Shown here: in pieces, positions 33,194 to 42,447 of the stretch
How the letters are laid out: each line of letters opens with the position of its first letter
Numbering within the stretch: position 1 is the first letter of the stretch
Assembly (NCBI RefSeq): GCF_002807665.1
Contig: NZ_PEAY01000002.1
Coordinates: 434,001 to 498,000, forward strand
DNA: 64,000 nucleotides
DNA from: Neoalteromonas facilis
Lineage (GTDB): Bacteria; Pseudomonadota; Gammaproteobacteria; Enterobacterales; Alteromonadaceae
Direction: 5' to 3'
The notes under the pieces: generated by a model
Databases searched by the model: none
Seen by the model: only the letters and a program-made list of their open reading frames with translations
What the model was told of the DNA's origin: nothing
Made by a program: the position numbers and the translations under genes

Positions 33194-34612
33194 ATGACTG
33201 CGACTATTTCAGATATTTCAGGATCTAACCGTAAAGAAGACTTTCGGTTTATTGAGGATACATTTACCCAGTTGAATGCCTATTTTGCAACGGGTGCGAC
33301 CCATGACTATCCATGGCGCGTTCAGCAATTACGTCAACTCGATAAGATGATTGTAGAGCATCAGTTAGATATTCAAAAAGCACTGGCAGCTGATCTGGGT
33401 AAGTGTGAAATGGAAGCTTGGATCTCGGAAATAGGGTATTTGCAAGCGGAAATAAAGCACACGATAAAACACCTGAAAGGGTGGATGAGGCCGCGCAAGG
33501 TTTCTTCTCCGTTGTTAGCACAGCCAGGTAAAAGCTATTTAAAACCAGATCCTCTGGGCGTGGTGTTAATTATTGGCGCATGGAACTATCCGTTCCAATT
33601 AGTACTGGCACCTTTAATTGCAGCCATTGCAGCAGGTAACTGCGCTATTTTGAAGCCGTCTGAGCTGTCGGTTGCTACATCTGCATTGATTGCTAAATTA
33701 GTGCCTCAATACCTCGACAATAAAGCTGTTGCCGTTATAGAAGGCGGTAAAGATGAAACAACCGAGATTTTAAAACTGCCTTTTGCCCACAGTTTTTATA
33801 CGGGCGGCGAAGCCGTTGGTAAAATAGTGATGCGCGCCGCGGCTGAACATTTAACCCCGGTAACGCTAGAGCTGGGGGGTAAAAGCCCGTGTATTGTTGA
33901 TAGCAATACCAACCTTGCCGTCACTGCTCAGCGCATAGTGTGGGCAAAATGGATGAATGCGGGGCAGACCTGTGTGGCACCGGATTACGTGTTAGTTAAG
34001 CGCGATTTCGTTGAGCCTTTGGTCGACGCTATCAAAGCTAAGCTGATTAAGCAGTATGGCAATGATCCGCACGCGTCGAAGGATTATGGCCGCATTGTAA
34101 ATGAAAGGCATTGTGCTCGATTGGCCAGCTACCTCGAAGGGCAAAACGTTGTGCATGGTGGTGAGGTAAACACCGATGAAAGGTATATAGCACCCACTAT
34201 AGTACAGGCCCCTGACGCGACTGATCCGGTGATGACCGAGGAAATTTTTGGTCCGATTTTACCTATTATTCCAGTGGATTCGATGGATGATGCTATCGCA
34301 TTTGTGAATCAACGCGCCAAACCATTGGCAATGTATATTTTTACTCACGACTCTCACTTGGAGCAGCGCATTTTGGATAAAACCAGCGCCGGTAGTGTGT
34401 GCATTAATGACGGCTTTATGTTTATGGTTAACTCAGAGCTACCGTTTGGTGGTGTTGGCCACTCGGGCATGGGCAGTTATCACGGCAAATGGGGCTTCGA
34501 TACGTTCAGCCATTTAAAATCGGTTATGAAGCGCAGTTTCTGGTTTGATTTGGATGTGCGTTATGCGCCGTTTAACAAAACTAAACTGAGTTTGTTGAAG
34601 AAATTGCAGTAG
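33194..34612 (+). CDS. Aldehyde dehydrogenase (coniferyl/fatty-aldehyde type)
   Basis: NAD(P)-dependent oxidation of an aldehyde to the acid. The protein (472 residues from ATG 33194; a GTG at 33185 is possible) has GAWNYPFQLVLAPLIAAIAAGN, the general-base Glu in LELGGKSPCIVD and the catalytic Cys in NAGQTCVAPDY. The C-end is SFWFDLDVRYAPF. The short N-terminal layout and the motif set match the ALDH3-like and coniferyl-aldehyde group rather than betaine- or succinate-type enzymes. Substrate not determinable. A VOC-family gene follows 13 bases later. Confidence 0.92.
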   Translation: MTATISDISGSNRKEDFRFIEDTFTQLNAYFATGATHDYPWRVQQLRQLDKMIVEHQLDIQKALAADLGKCEMEAWISEIGYLQAEIKHTIKHLKGWMRPRKVSSPLLAQPGKSYLKPDPLGVVLIIGAWNYPFQLVLAPLIAAIAAGNCAILKPSELSVATSALIAKLVPQYLDNKAVAVIEGGKDETTEILKLPFAHSFYTGGEAVGKIVMRAAAEHLTPVTLELGGKSPCIVDSNTNLAVTAQRIVWAKWMNAGQTCVAPDYVLVKRDFVEPLVDAIKAKLIKQYGNDPHASKDYGRIVNERHCARLASYLEGQNVVHGGEVNTDERYIAPTIVQAPDATDPVMTEEIFGPILPIIPVDSMDDAIAFVNQRAKPLAMYIFTHDSHLEQRILDKTSAGSVCINDGFMFMVNSELPFGGVGHSGMGSYHGKWGFDTFSHLKSVMKRSFWFDLDVRYAPFNKTKLSLLKKLQ

Positions 34613-34625
34613 AGAGTATTGGTTT

Positions 34626-35054
34626 ATGAGTCAGTCGACAATCGCGCCTTTCCATTTGGCTATCCCCGTGACGAGCTTGGATAATGCCAGAGCGTTCTAT
34701 GGTGATTTATTGGGATGTGAGCAAGGGCGCAGTAGCACACAATGGATTGACTGGAATTTCTTTGGCCATCAATTGGTGACGCATCAAGTAGCGACCATGC
34801 CATCAGCGCCGCAGCATAACCAAGTAGATAACAAATCAGTACCGGTACCGCATTTTGGTGTTGTGCTGTCTCCTTCTGATTGGCAAGTGTTGGCTGATAA
34901 ACTCACGGCTAACAACGTAGAGTTCGTGATCAAGCCTTATACGCGTTTTAAGGGGGAGGTGGGCGAACAATCCACTATGTTTCTACTTGATCCATGCGGT
35001 AATGCTTTGGAATTCAAAGCCTTTGCCGACTTAAAGCAGCTGTTTGCGAGTTGA
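34626..35054 (+). CDS. VOC family (glyoxalase/dioxygenase-fold) protein
   Basis: 142 residues with paired beta-alpha-beta-beta-beta modules. Likely metal ligands are His in PFHLAIPVTSLDNARAFY, His in PHFGVVL and Glu in LLDPCGNALEFKAF. Family members include glyoxalases, ring-cleaving dioxygenases and antibiotic-resistance proteins; the precise reaction is unknown. It lies 13 bases after the aldehyde dehydrogenase, probably in the same transcript. Confidence 0.9.
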   Translation: MSQSTIAPFHLAIPVTSLDNARAFYGDLLGCEQGRSSTQWIDWNFFGHQLVTHQVATMPSAPQHNQVDNKSVPVPHFGVVLSPSDWQVLADKLTANNVEFVIKPYTRFKGEVGEQSTMFLLDPCGNALEFKAFADLKQLFAS

Positions 35055-35192
35055 AAAAAAGTCGCCGTTTTGCTGCGCCATTGTCAAATGCAGTGTTCCA
35101 CGTAGAGCTTAGATTTAGCATCTAAAGCTTCCTCAGAGACGGAACAGTGTGTTTAGAACAATTACGACCAATTGTTAACGATCATGAAGATA

Positions 35193-35223
35193 ATAGGGCC
35201 TATTTATTAGGCCTCTATTTTTT
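35193..35223 (+). terminator. Candidate rho-independent terminator
   Basis: Stem ggccta/taggcc with loop tttat, extended by atag/ctat across a one-base bulge, followed by a T-run. It lies about 140 bases after the VOC gene and about 40 before the end of the convergent GH17 gene. Confidence 0.6.
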
Positions 35224-35262
35224 CTACATTTCGTCATAAGCCAAATCAGCTAGATCGTATTG

Positions 35263-36243
35263 CTATGCTTTCGCGAGCTCTCTTACGACAGGCTTTGGCT
35301 GTCGATTCAAGCGGTAAATGCCCCAGTGCTTTTCGGGCTCCGCTGGATCATCTGACCCTTTCCAAGCCTCATCAAAGGCTTCAAACAAGAAACACAAGAT
35401 ATCTTTCGAGTCACACCATGTTAGCAATTGAGCACAGTAGTCTGCTTGCCATCTCTCGTTTGCAAAGTGCGCAGGGAAGGCGTGTCCATTGGCATTGGTC
35501 GTCCAGCCGGCTTCCGTAATAACCACGGGCTTATCTTTAAATCTATCGGCGACGGAGTAGTAATTTTCTTGAGTAAAATGCAGTGCATGTTCAATACTTT
35601 GAGACTCCCACAGTGGGTAACTGTGCACCGATATAAAATCAATGTTCCTCACTAAATCATCTAACTCACCATTTGACCAAGGCACATAGTTTTCGCAAAA
35701 GGTTATTGGGGCTTGTGTTTGCCCTTTTAGTTGAACCGCAAAGTGCACTAATCGCTCAGTTTCGACCTTATGATCGGTCCATTCAACACTGGCCTCGTTG
35801 CCAATCGATATGGCCAATACGTGTTCACAATATTCGTTCGCTAACCGCACTACACGCATTAATTCATTGTCATTGCGAATTCGATTCTCAGCTAAAATAT
35901 GCTCTGGATAGTATGCATCCCATGGACAATTTGGATTGCTGACTTCAGCTGCTAGGTCCATCCCGAGCAAAACTTTAAAAGGTAATTTTTCACGTGCAAT
36001 AACTTCTAACACAGTGTGCGCATGAGGGCCTGCGTCATAGAGCCTAAGGTATTGCCACTCATCGACCAAGAGAGTTAAGTCTTCAAGTATTTGCGAATAA
36101 CTTGGATAAATTCCAATACTGGGGTTTTGTCCTTGACGATAGCCAGAATAGCAAATGGCTCTGCGACAGAGGATATCGATTGATTCTAATTTATTCGGTT
36201 GCACGGGTTTACTACTTTCCTTACCAAAATTTAGGTTTGCCAT
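35263..36243 (-). CDS. GH17 family beta-1,3-glucanase-like enzyme (first copy)
   Basis: About 327 residues from ATG 36243, with no signal peptide, so probably cytoplasmic. GH17 retaining glucanases use two glutamates, and both are visible: the acid/base in AISIGNEASVEW and the nucleophile in PVVITEAGWTTN. The N-end ICYSGYRQGQNPSIGIYPSYSQI matches bacterial GH17 proteins. It overlaps the end of the second GH17 gene by 23 bases, so translation is probably coupled. With the divergent sugar symporter it suggests intracellular processing of imported beta-1,3-glucan oligosaccharides; the exact linkage is inferred. The open frame reaches 36309, an alternative start. Confidence 0.88.
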   Translation of the reverse strand: MANLNFGKESSKPVQPNKLESIDILCRRAICYSGYRQGQNPSIGIYPSYSQILEDLTLLVDEWQYLRLYDAGPHAHTVLEVIAREKLPFKVLLGMDLAAEVSNPNCPWDAYYPEHILAENRIRNDNELMRVVRLANEYCEHVLAISIGNEASVEWTDHKVETERLVHFAVQLKGQTQAPITFCENYVPWSNGELDDLVRNIDFISVHSYPLWESQSIEHALHFTQENYYSVADRFKDKPVVITEAGWTTNANGHAFPAHFANERWQADYCAQLLTWCDSKDILCFLFEAFDEAWKGSDDPAEPEKHWGIYRLNRQPKPVVRELAKA

Positions 36244-37108
36244 CTTTATCCCACAAGCCCCAATAGGCGCCAACGTCGCCTTCAACATCAATTTTCCATG
36301 CCTCATCAAACGCGGAGAAATAGAAAAGGGGAATATTTAATTGCTCAGTCCAGCGTGTAGCATCAATGAAGTACCGCATGGCATTTTGTTCCGATGGCAA
36401 AGCCTGTCCTTCCAGTGAACCTTGGTTTGGCCACCCAGTTTCACTAATAATAACCGGCTTATCTCCAGCAACCGCTTTCGCACGATAGTACATATCTTTC
36501 ATGTATACCAAAGCATGATTGATATCATAGCCTTCCCAGAAGGGATAGCAGTTGGCGAATACAATGTCACAAGCATCTGCAACGATAGGATTTTCTTCGA
36601 ACAAGTAGTACGCATCTACATAGCCTACCGGAACTCCTTTAGCGGCGGCCTTTGCTCTTTCGATGTAACTTACTAATTGCTGAGCTGTCATTTCTTCGCG
36701 TAACATCACTTCGTTGCCAACTGCTAACATGTCAACGACTCCACGTGCCAACAGTTCAAATGCGCCCGCTAGTTCTCTCTCATTAGCTTCAAAATCATCA
36801 TCTAACCACACACCGACCAAAGTACTCAATCCCATTTCTTTGGCAACGATAGGAACCAACTCATTGCCTTCGGTACAAGAAAAAGATCTTACCCAGCTGA
36901 CATTTCCAGCAATCAACTCTAATCGTTGCTTCACCTGTCCTTTGGTTATTACCGAACGCGGTCCTTGTCCCTCAATGTACGGGCTAAAACATAGCCCATG
37001 AATACCCTGCTCTATGATGGATTTGATAGTCAGACGTTGGTTTTCTGCAGAGTGCGACTCTTGACTTTGATGTCTTTTCCTCAGATAGGGGTTGGTTAAT
37101 TTCGACAC
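36221..37108 (-). CDS. GH17 family beta-1,3-glucanase-like enzyme (second copy)
   Basis: About 295 residues from GTG 37108, chosen because GAGGAAT lies 8 bases upstream; the open frame runs to a TTG at 37159. Both catalytic glutamates are present: LAVGNEVMLREE (acid/base) and PVIISETGWPNQG (nucleophile). No signal peptide is seen. The sequence is clearly divergent from the neighbouring copy, so the two are old paralogues rather than a recent duplication. It is the upstream gene of the pair and is divergent from the symporter at 37422. Confidence 0.88.
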   Translation of the reverse strand: MSKLTNPYLRKRHQSQESHSAENQRLTIKSIIEQGIHGLCFSPYIEGQGPRSVITKGQVKQRLELIAGNVSWVRSFSCTEGNELVPIVAKEMGLSTLVGVWLDDDFEANERELAGAFELLARGVVDMLAVGNEVMLREEMTAQQLVSYIERAKAAAKGVPVGYVDAYYLFEENPIVADACDIVFANCYPFWEGYDINHALVYMKDMYYRAKAVAGDKPVIISETGWPNQGSLEGQALPSEQNAMRYFIDATRWTEQLNIPLFYFSAFDEAWKIDVEGDVGAYWGLWDKDGKPKFW

Positions 37109-37421
37109 AATGCTATTCCTCAAATAGTACTTTGTACTTTGTAGTCTCTCTACGTTCAACGATGACCAAACGCAAGTGACTGTTTGGGGTTACTACAGCT
37201 CGCATAAAATGCAACTTGCTGAAAATGGTCAATACAGAAACGACACAACGGACTGTAGAACAGTTAAGAAGGTATTTTTTTAGCTGGGGGACATTTAGCG
37301 GTGCTAAAAAATCCGTCTCACCGCAAGACTGATACCTATCACCTAGATTGCGGCTTGTTGATTAACAAATATGCAACAAATTCGTTTACATTCGATACAT
37401 AATAAAGAACTGATGATTTAA

Positions 37422-38852
37422 ATGTCTCACTATAAAACAGCCGAAAAAGATAGAGTTCCTTTAAGCCAGAAGTCTGCGTATGGAGCAGGGACTTTTGTGC
37501 TCAATTTCTTACCCTCTGCACTCAGTGTCTTCTCCTTTTTTCTGATCACAGGATTTGGTGTTGATCCATTAACAGCGGGCATATTAGGTGCAATACCGCG
37601 TTTTTTAGATGCAATAACCGACCCTATCATGGGATTTATCACTGACAACACCAAATCTCGCTGGGGGAGGCGTCGACCGTACATCGTGGTAGGAGCTTTA
37701 CTCAGTGGAACCTTGTTTGCTGTGTTATGGCAAATGAGTCCTGAGTGGAACGATGATTTTACCTTCTGGTACTTCTTAGGTTTTTCTTTAGCTTTTACCA
37801 TTGGGAATACGATTTATGCTACTCCATTTGTGGGGCTGGGTTACGAGATAACGTCAGATTACAATGAGCGCACGCGCTTGATGGCGTTCTCACAGTTTAT
37901 GGGGCAGATAGCTTGGATGATTGTCCCTTGGTTCTGGGTACTAATCGCTGACCCATCAATATTCCCGACTCAAGCGGAAGGAGTGCAAAAACTGTCTTTA
38001 CTCGTTGCGGGTGGTTGCATCGTGTTGGGAATATTGCCAGGATTATTTTGTAAAGGAATAGATAGTGACAAAATCGAAGATCGCTCTGAAATTTCTTTTC
38101 GCAATCTGTGGAACAACATTAAGTCCGTTTTCAAGAACATTCTTCAAACGTTTAAGAACAGGTCTTTTATAAGGCTTTGTGGTGCTACATTTTTGGTATT
38201 TAACGGATTTCAGCTTGTCGCTTCTTTCAGTTATTTCATTATTGTGTTTCATATGTTTAATGGTGATTACGGCGCTGCAGGCACATGGCCAGCTTGGTTT
38301 TCAACTTTGAGTGCTGTGATGACTGCATTTTTTGTTATCCCTATTGTAAGTTGGATGGCTAACACTTGGGGTAAACGGAATGCTTTTATTATCTCTACTT
38401 TAATTTCTGTCATCGGCTACGCACTAAAATGGTATGGCTTTAACCCAGATAATCCCTGGTTGATATTTATGCCAATTCCTTTGATGTCATTTGGTATTGG
38501 GGGTCTCTTTACATTGATGATGAGTATGACTGCAGATGTATGTGATTTGGATGAGTTGAATAATGGCATGCCTCGTAAAGAGGGAACATTTGGTGCCATC
38601 TATTGGTTAATGGTTAAGCTGGGTCAAGCTCTAGCACTGTTTCTTGCTGGTGTAGTCCTAAAGATTGTAGATTTCGATCCCAGTGCCACCATTCAGACGG
38701 TAGATACAATGACCAATCTTCGAATTGCCGATATTTCGATTCCTGTTGTCACTGCGCTACTTGCCATTGTCGTCATGTGGAAATATGACATCTCCGAAGA
38801 AAGGGCTCATCAGATAAAGATTGCGTTGGAAAAGCGGAGAGGTGAAATTTAA
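37422..38852 (+). CDS. GPH-type sugar:cation symporter (MFS superfamily)
   Basis: 476 residues with about 12 membrane helices and the GPH-family signatures DAITDPIMGFITDNTKSRWGRRRPYIVVG near residues 64-92 and a later ADVCDLDELNNGMPRKEGTFGAIY near 370. Family members import oligosaccharides or glycosides with Na+ or H+. Divergence from two GH17 genes points to beta-glucan oligosaccharide import. No TonB receptor or laminarinase lies beside it. Confidence 0.92.
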   Translation: MSHYKTAEKDRVPLSQKSAYGAGTFVLNFLPSALSVFSFFLITGFGVDPLTAGILGAIPRFLDAITDPIMGFITDNTKSRWGRRRPYIVVGALLSGTLFAVLWQMSPEWNDDFTFWYFLGFSLAFTIGNTIYATPFVGLGYEITSDYNERTRLMAFSQFMGQIAWMIVPWFWVLIADPSIFPTQAEGVQKLSLLVAGGCIVLGILPGLFCKGIDSDKIEDRSEISFRNLWNNIKSVFKNILQTFKNRSFIRLCGATFLVFNGFQLVASFSYFIIVFHMFNGDYGAAGTWPAWFSTLSAVMTAFFVIPIVSWMANTWGKRNAFIISTLISVIGYALKWYGFNPDNPWLIFMPIPLMSFGIGGLFTLMMSMTADVCDLDELNNGMPRKEGTFGAIYWLMVKLGQALALFLAGVVLKIVDFDPSATIQTVDTMTNLRIADISIPVVTALLAIVVMWKYDISEERAHQIKIALEKRRGEI

Positions 38853-38909
38853 CGATCACTTTTCTCCTGGGTGTTATACTGCTCGTTCATTGAAATAAGG
38901 ACGTTTAAA

Positions 38910-39188
38910 TTGAGACCATTTTCATCCATTCAATCTCGAAACTTTAATACTTTATTGCTTTTGGCGAGAGTGATCGCCGTTTTTGCATTGCTGTTATTTT
39001 TTGGCGCAACAGCTACAGCTTTGTGGGTGTCGGTAACAGGAGCTGCATTTCAGACTGTCGCAATATTGCCCATCGCAATCTGGTCTATATTTTTATTCAT
39101 ATTTTCGGGCATTGTTGCTGTTCTTATATCAATAGAAGAGCACCTTCGTGCGCAACGAACTCGCGACGTCAGCAATGTAGACATGTAA
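38910..39188 (+). CDS. Small membrane protein of unknown function
   Basis: 92 residues starting at TTG 38910, chosen because TAAGGA lies 8 bases upstream; no ATG is available there. Two hydrophobic segments (LARVIAVFALLLFFGATATALWV and AILPIAIWSIFLFIFSGIVAVLI) and a short charged C-end. It is 57 bases after the symporter gene and could be on its transcript. No family recognised. Confidence 0.7.
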   Translation: MRPFSSIQSRNFNTLLLLARVIAVFALLLFFGATATALWVSVTGAAFQTVAILPIAIWSIFLFIFSGIVAVLISIEEHLRAQRTRDVSNVDM

Positions 39189-39290
39189 CAGAGCTATCAA
39201 GGCCCAGACTCGGTATGTACTTACCCCTCTTTGTGTTTAAGCTCATCGTTAATTGGCCTTTTCGCGGGGCATCAGAAGAAAAAGGAAATT

Positions 39291-39917
39291 ATGCGCAAGT
39301 TTTTAGTTTTATTGTTTCTGATCCCTTTTTTAAGCGGCTGTGCATCCAAACAAGATTTAGGTGGGATTGCGACTGTTTCAGCACTATTGGTATCGGTTCC
39401 ACTAGTGCCATTTGCTGAAGCTTACCATGTGATTAATGATACCGAAGGCAAAGCAAAAGTAAGATCAGAACAATGGCGCATGCATTTTGATCCGATTTAC
39501 CAAAAGCGGATTGAAATTATTGCGGCAAGAAACCCTGAAGACGACGCGAAGTCGAAATATTTCGAACAGAAAATAGCGTTCTTTCCCACTATGCGACAAA
39601 GCGATCTTTATATCGGAATGATTTGGGGCAAACATGAAATCGATGGTGAGAAGAATCAAACGGTAATTGATGGCGATGAATTACTCTCGAGCTTACAACT
39701 ATTGTTTGAGAACGATCCCACACATGAAGAAGTTGCAGGGCACAAATACTATAGCCTTGTATATGATTGCTTTATTGAAAAAACGTTTGTGTATAGAGCT
39801 AGCTTTAACAAAAAAATGTCCGAATTGAGTGGGCAATACACACCTAACAATTCAACTAAGCAAAGTGCAGCAAAATGCGAATCGCAGGACATCCAAACAG
39901 CACACGCCTCTGAATGA
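39291..39917 (+). CDS. Putative lipoprotein of unknown function
   Basis: 208 residues from ATG 39291, which has AAGGAA about 6 bases upstream. The N-end is a lipoprotein signal with the lipobox FLSGCAS (Cys near residue 17). A hydrophobic stretch follows (TVSALLVSVPLVPFAEAYHV), then a soluble domain (about 55-190). No catalytic motif or known family is recognised. It is 25 bases before the next membrane protein gene. Confidence 0.8.
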   Translation: MRKFLVLLFLIPFLSGCASKQDLGGIATVSALLVSVPLVPFAEAYHVINDTEGKAKVRSEQWRMHFDPIYQKRIEIIAARNPEDDAKSKYFEQKIAFFPTMRQSDLYIGMIWGKHEIDGEKNQTVIDGDELLSSLQLLFENDPTHEEVAGHKYYSLVYDCFIEKTFVYRASFNKKMSELSGQYTPNNSTKQSAAKCESQDIQTAHASE

Positions 39918-39942
39918 AGCGTTGTGCCGCTAGGAGATATTG

Positions 39943-40962
39943 ATGAGAGATTCAATAAAATCAAAAATTCCGTTGTTATTCCTTGTGTGCATTTCGCTAT
40001 GGTGGGGGTTTTATTATCAATCTAATAGCAAACTCAATGATTTTGGTAGTGCAAACTTTGAATGGCTATTTCTGTTAGATGCGCTGGTAGCGCTACCGAT
40101 CGTTTGCTTCTTGTGTGTTAAAGATAAAAAGGAAGCCTTAGTCAAATCCATTGTGTTTGTGTGCTTGGCGGTACTCATCGGAAGTTACGTTATTCCCGAA
40201 CAAAGCAAGCTAGTGTGGCACTATCTAGAGGATGGGCGCTATGTTGTCTTGGCTGCCATCTTGTCATTTGAACTGGTGGCAATATTAACGGTATATATCG
40301 CGATCAAGTCGGCTATTGGTAAATGTGAAGATCCTGATGTTTCAATCGAACGACCAATAAAAAAACACTTGGGTGAAAGCCTTGTCGCAACGTTGTTAAG
40401 CTTTGAAACGAGAATGTGGACATTTGCATTTTTTGCAACGCGGATCAAAGCCGAGAATTTTAGTGGCGAACAGCATTTTACTTATCATCACAAAGACGGC
40501 GCAAAAAGTAACTTACTCGGATTCATCTTATTAATTGTTTTTGAATTACCCATTATGCATTTGGTTTTGCATTTCATTTGGTCACCCCTTGGCGCCAATG
40601 TTGTCACTGTTCTCACCGTTTTCAGTTTAGTCTTTTTTATTGCAGAGTATCGAGCGGTTTCAATACGGCCAATCTCTATAGTGGGTAATACGTTAGTTAT
40701 TCGCTATGGGTTATTTCAGCCATTAGTTATCCCAATAGAAAAAATAGCTAGCATTCAGAAGAGCAACGAATTCATCGCGCGTTCGAAGTCTGTGAAGCGT
40801 TACAATTACGCTGGTTATCCGAATGTTAATATTGCACTTACTGAGCCAATGGGGTCGGTTACGCATATTTTTATTGGGGTAGATAATGCCGAGCACTTTA
40901 TCTCTGCTTTACGCCATTTGGGATCACGACAAAATAATGCAGTGCAGCAGGTGAGGTGCTGA
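39943..40962 (+). CDS. Membrane protein of unknown function
   Basis: 339 residues with AGGAG 7 bases before ATG 39943. About four N-terminal membrane helices (residues 8-130), a soluble stretch, two more helices (about 185-235) and a C-terminal soluble region with a beta pattern (GNTLVIRYGLFQPLVIPIEKI), which resembles bacterial PH-like (DUF304-type) domains. Start of a group of orphan genes; function unknown. Confidence 0.8.
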   Translation: MRDSIKSKIPLLFLVCISLWWGFYYQSNSKLNDFGSANFEWLFLLDALVALPIVCFLCVKDKKEALVKSIVFVCLAVLIGSYVIPEQSKLVWHYLEDGRYVVLAAILSFELVAILTVYIAIKSAIGKCEDPDVSIERPIKKHLGESLVATLLSFETRMWTFAFFATRIKAENFSGEQHFTYHHKDGAKSNLLGFILLIVFELPIMHLVLHFIWSPLGANVVTVLTVFSLVFFIAEYRAVSIRPISIVGNTLVIRYGLFQPLVIPIEKIASIQKSNEFIARSKSVKRYNYAGYPNVNIALTEPMGSVTHIFIGVDNAEHFISALRHLGSRQNNAVQQVRC

Positions 40963-40995
40963 ACACAGCGTTAAGCAAAAATAGGAAGAAATAAA

Positions 40996-41652
40996 ATCAA
41001 ATTTTCAGTATTAGTAAGCTTTTTCATTTCGTCATTTTGTTATGCCGGAAATGTGTATGAGAAATTTCCTGAACATATTAAAGCCGATGAGAAATATGTA
41101 TTTTATTCTCATGGCTTTATTGTTGAAGGGACAAACCCGACTCCCAGAAATGAAAGGTGGGGCGTTTATGAGTTTCCGGCGATTAAAGAGTCATTATCAG
41201 ATAACGCTTACAATTTAATTGCGTATCATCGTCCTAAAGGTACCGATCCTGTCCAACACGCAGAAACACTGGCAAACAACGTGAAAGCGTTGATCAGTAA
41301 TGGCGTTGATGCAAAGCACATAACCATTATGGGGTTCTCTCGGGGGGCTTTTATTACCAGTTTAACGTCTCACTATTTGGCGGAAACACCCGTTAACACG
41401 ATTTTGTTAGCTGGATGTGGGCGGATTGTTTCTGAGCAATATTCGGAGATTAAAATTAGTGGGGCTTTATTGTCGGTTTATGAAACTTCAGACGGTGCCG
41501 GCACATGTCAGAAACTTCGAGATAGAAGTGATAACCTTAAATCCTTTGAAGAAATTTCGATTTCTACAGGCAAAGAGCATGGTGCTTTTTATCGACCAAT
41601 TCCGGAGTGGGTCAGTCCTGTTAAACAATGGATAAAAGATAAAAGTAACTAA
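40996..41652 (+). CDS. Exported alpha/beta-hydrolase-like protein with no standard start codon
   Basis: The catalytic body (from GTG 41053) has the alpha/beta-hydrolase nucleophile elbow IMGFSRGAF, an early FYSHGFIVEG strand and a late GKEHGAFY that could supply the His. Reading the same frame upstream gives a full signal peptide, KIKFSVLVSFFISSFCYA-GN, preceded by AGGAAG, but no ATG, GTG or TTG. In-frame candidates are only ATC (40996) or ATA (40981); a stop lies at 40972. The bases aataaaatc look like ATGAAAATC with one G lost. The gene is either damaged at its start, starts at a rare codon, or is made as a cytosolic form from GTG 41053. Substrate unknown. Confidence 0.7.
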   Translation: MKFSVLVSFFISSFCYAGNVYEKFPEHIKADEKYVFYSHGFIVEGTNPTPRNERWGVYEFPAIKESLSDNAYNLIAYHRPKGTDPVQHAETLANNVKALISNGVDAKHITIMGFSRGAFITSLTSHYLAETPVNTILLAGCGRIVSEQYSEIKISGALLSVYETSDGAGTCQKLRDRSDNLKSFEEISISTGKEHGAFYRPIPEWVSPVKQWIKDKSN

Positions 41653-41671
41653 CACGTTTTTTATGAGTGAA

Positions 41672-41727
41672 GCGAATTGTAGCTTGTTCGGGTTCGTTCT
41701 ACATTGTTTCTAGCAAGCCAAATTCGC
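41672..41727. repeat. Imperfect inverted repeat
   Basis: Arms at 41672-41686 and 41714-41727 pair imperfectly (gcgaatt...agcttg against caagcc...aattcgc) around a 27-base loop, in the gap between two orphan genes. There is no T-run. It may be a small structured element; an integron attC site was considered and not supported. Confidence 0.35.
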
Positions 41728-41765
41728 TCAATAGCGAGCTGTAAGCAGCCTCTATAAGGAAATAC

Positions 41766-42389
41766 ATGAACATTAGACGCTTTCTATTTCTAACGTTACT
41801 TTTTACCTCTTCCCTTCATGCACAAGTGAGCATTACAACTGTTCATGAAAATGACGATGAGTTAAAAATTAAATCGGACTTGGAATTTCTTCATGAAGAA
41901 TACGATTTATCCCCTTGGCTTTATACGCAAAAAGTACGAGTGAATTCAGAGGCTAAAACACCGCATAGTCACCCTGTGCTAACGATGAGTACTCAGCCGG
42001 ATTACTTAAAAAGTAAAGTGAAACTTCTCTCCAGCTATCTTCACGAGCAGTTCCATTGGCACGTCATAATGAATGGGAAAGCGACAAAAGAAGCGTTTCG
42101 AGCACGCATAAAAGAGCGTTTCCCAAACGTCAAAACGGGCCATCCCCATGGTAGTCGAGACGAAGGTAGCACGTTAAGCCACATTGTCGTTTGTTATCTT
42201 GAATACATTGCCCTGACTGAATTAGTAGGCCAGGAAAAGGCCTTCGAAAATATATCGACCAATGGCTATTACACATGGGTTTATGAGACTGTGAGCGACC
42301 CTAAAAATAAGGACGTTCTGGATAGTCTATTATCTGAGTTTGGCCTAGAATTTCGAGTTGGCAAGAACGAATCAGCCGGCGGCCACTAG
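41766..42389 (+). CDS. Exported protein with an HExxH zinc-site motif
   Basis: 207 residues with a signal peptide (MNIRRFLFLTLLFTSSLHA). The mature protein contains LHEQFHWHV near residue 93, an HExxH motif as in zinc metallopeptidases, and downstream IVVCYLEYIALTEL could supply a third ligand. No named peptidase family is recognised, so it is called only a candidate metalloprotein. AAGGAA precedes the start. Neighbours are an alpha/beta hydrolase and a GNAT acetyltransferase, with no functional link visible. Confidence 0.78.
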   Translation: MNIRRFLFLTLLFTSSLHAQVSITTVHENDDELKIKSDLEFLHEEYDLSPWLYTQKVRVNSEAKTPHSHPVLTMSTQPDYLKSKVKLLSSYLHEQFHWHVIMNGKATKEAFRARIKERFPNVKTGHPHGSRDEGSTLSHIVVCYLEYIALTELVGQEKAFENISTNGYYTWVYETVSDPKNKDVLDSLLSEFGLEFRVGKNESAGGH

Positions 42390-42447
42390 TGATGCCTAAC
42401 ATAAGTTTTCATTCGCATACGTCCCGATGCAGCTGAAGTGGGGCCTT

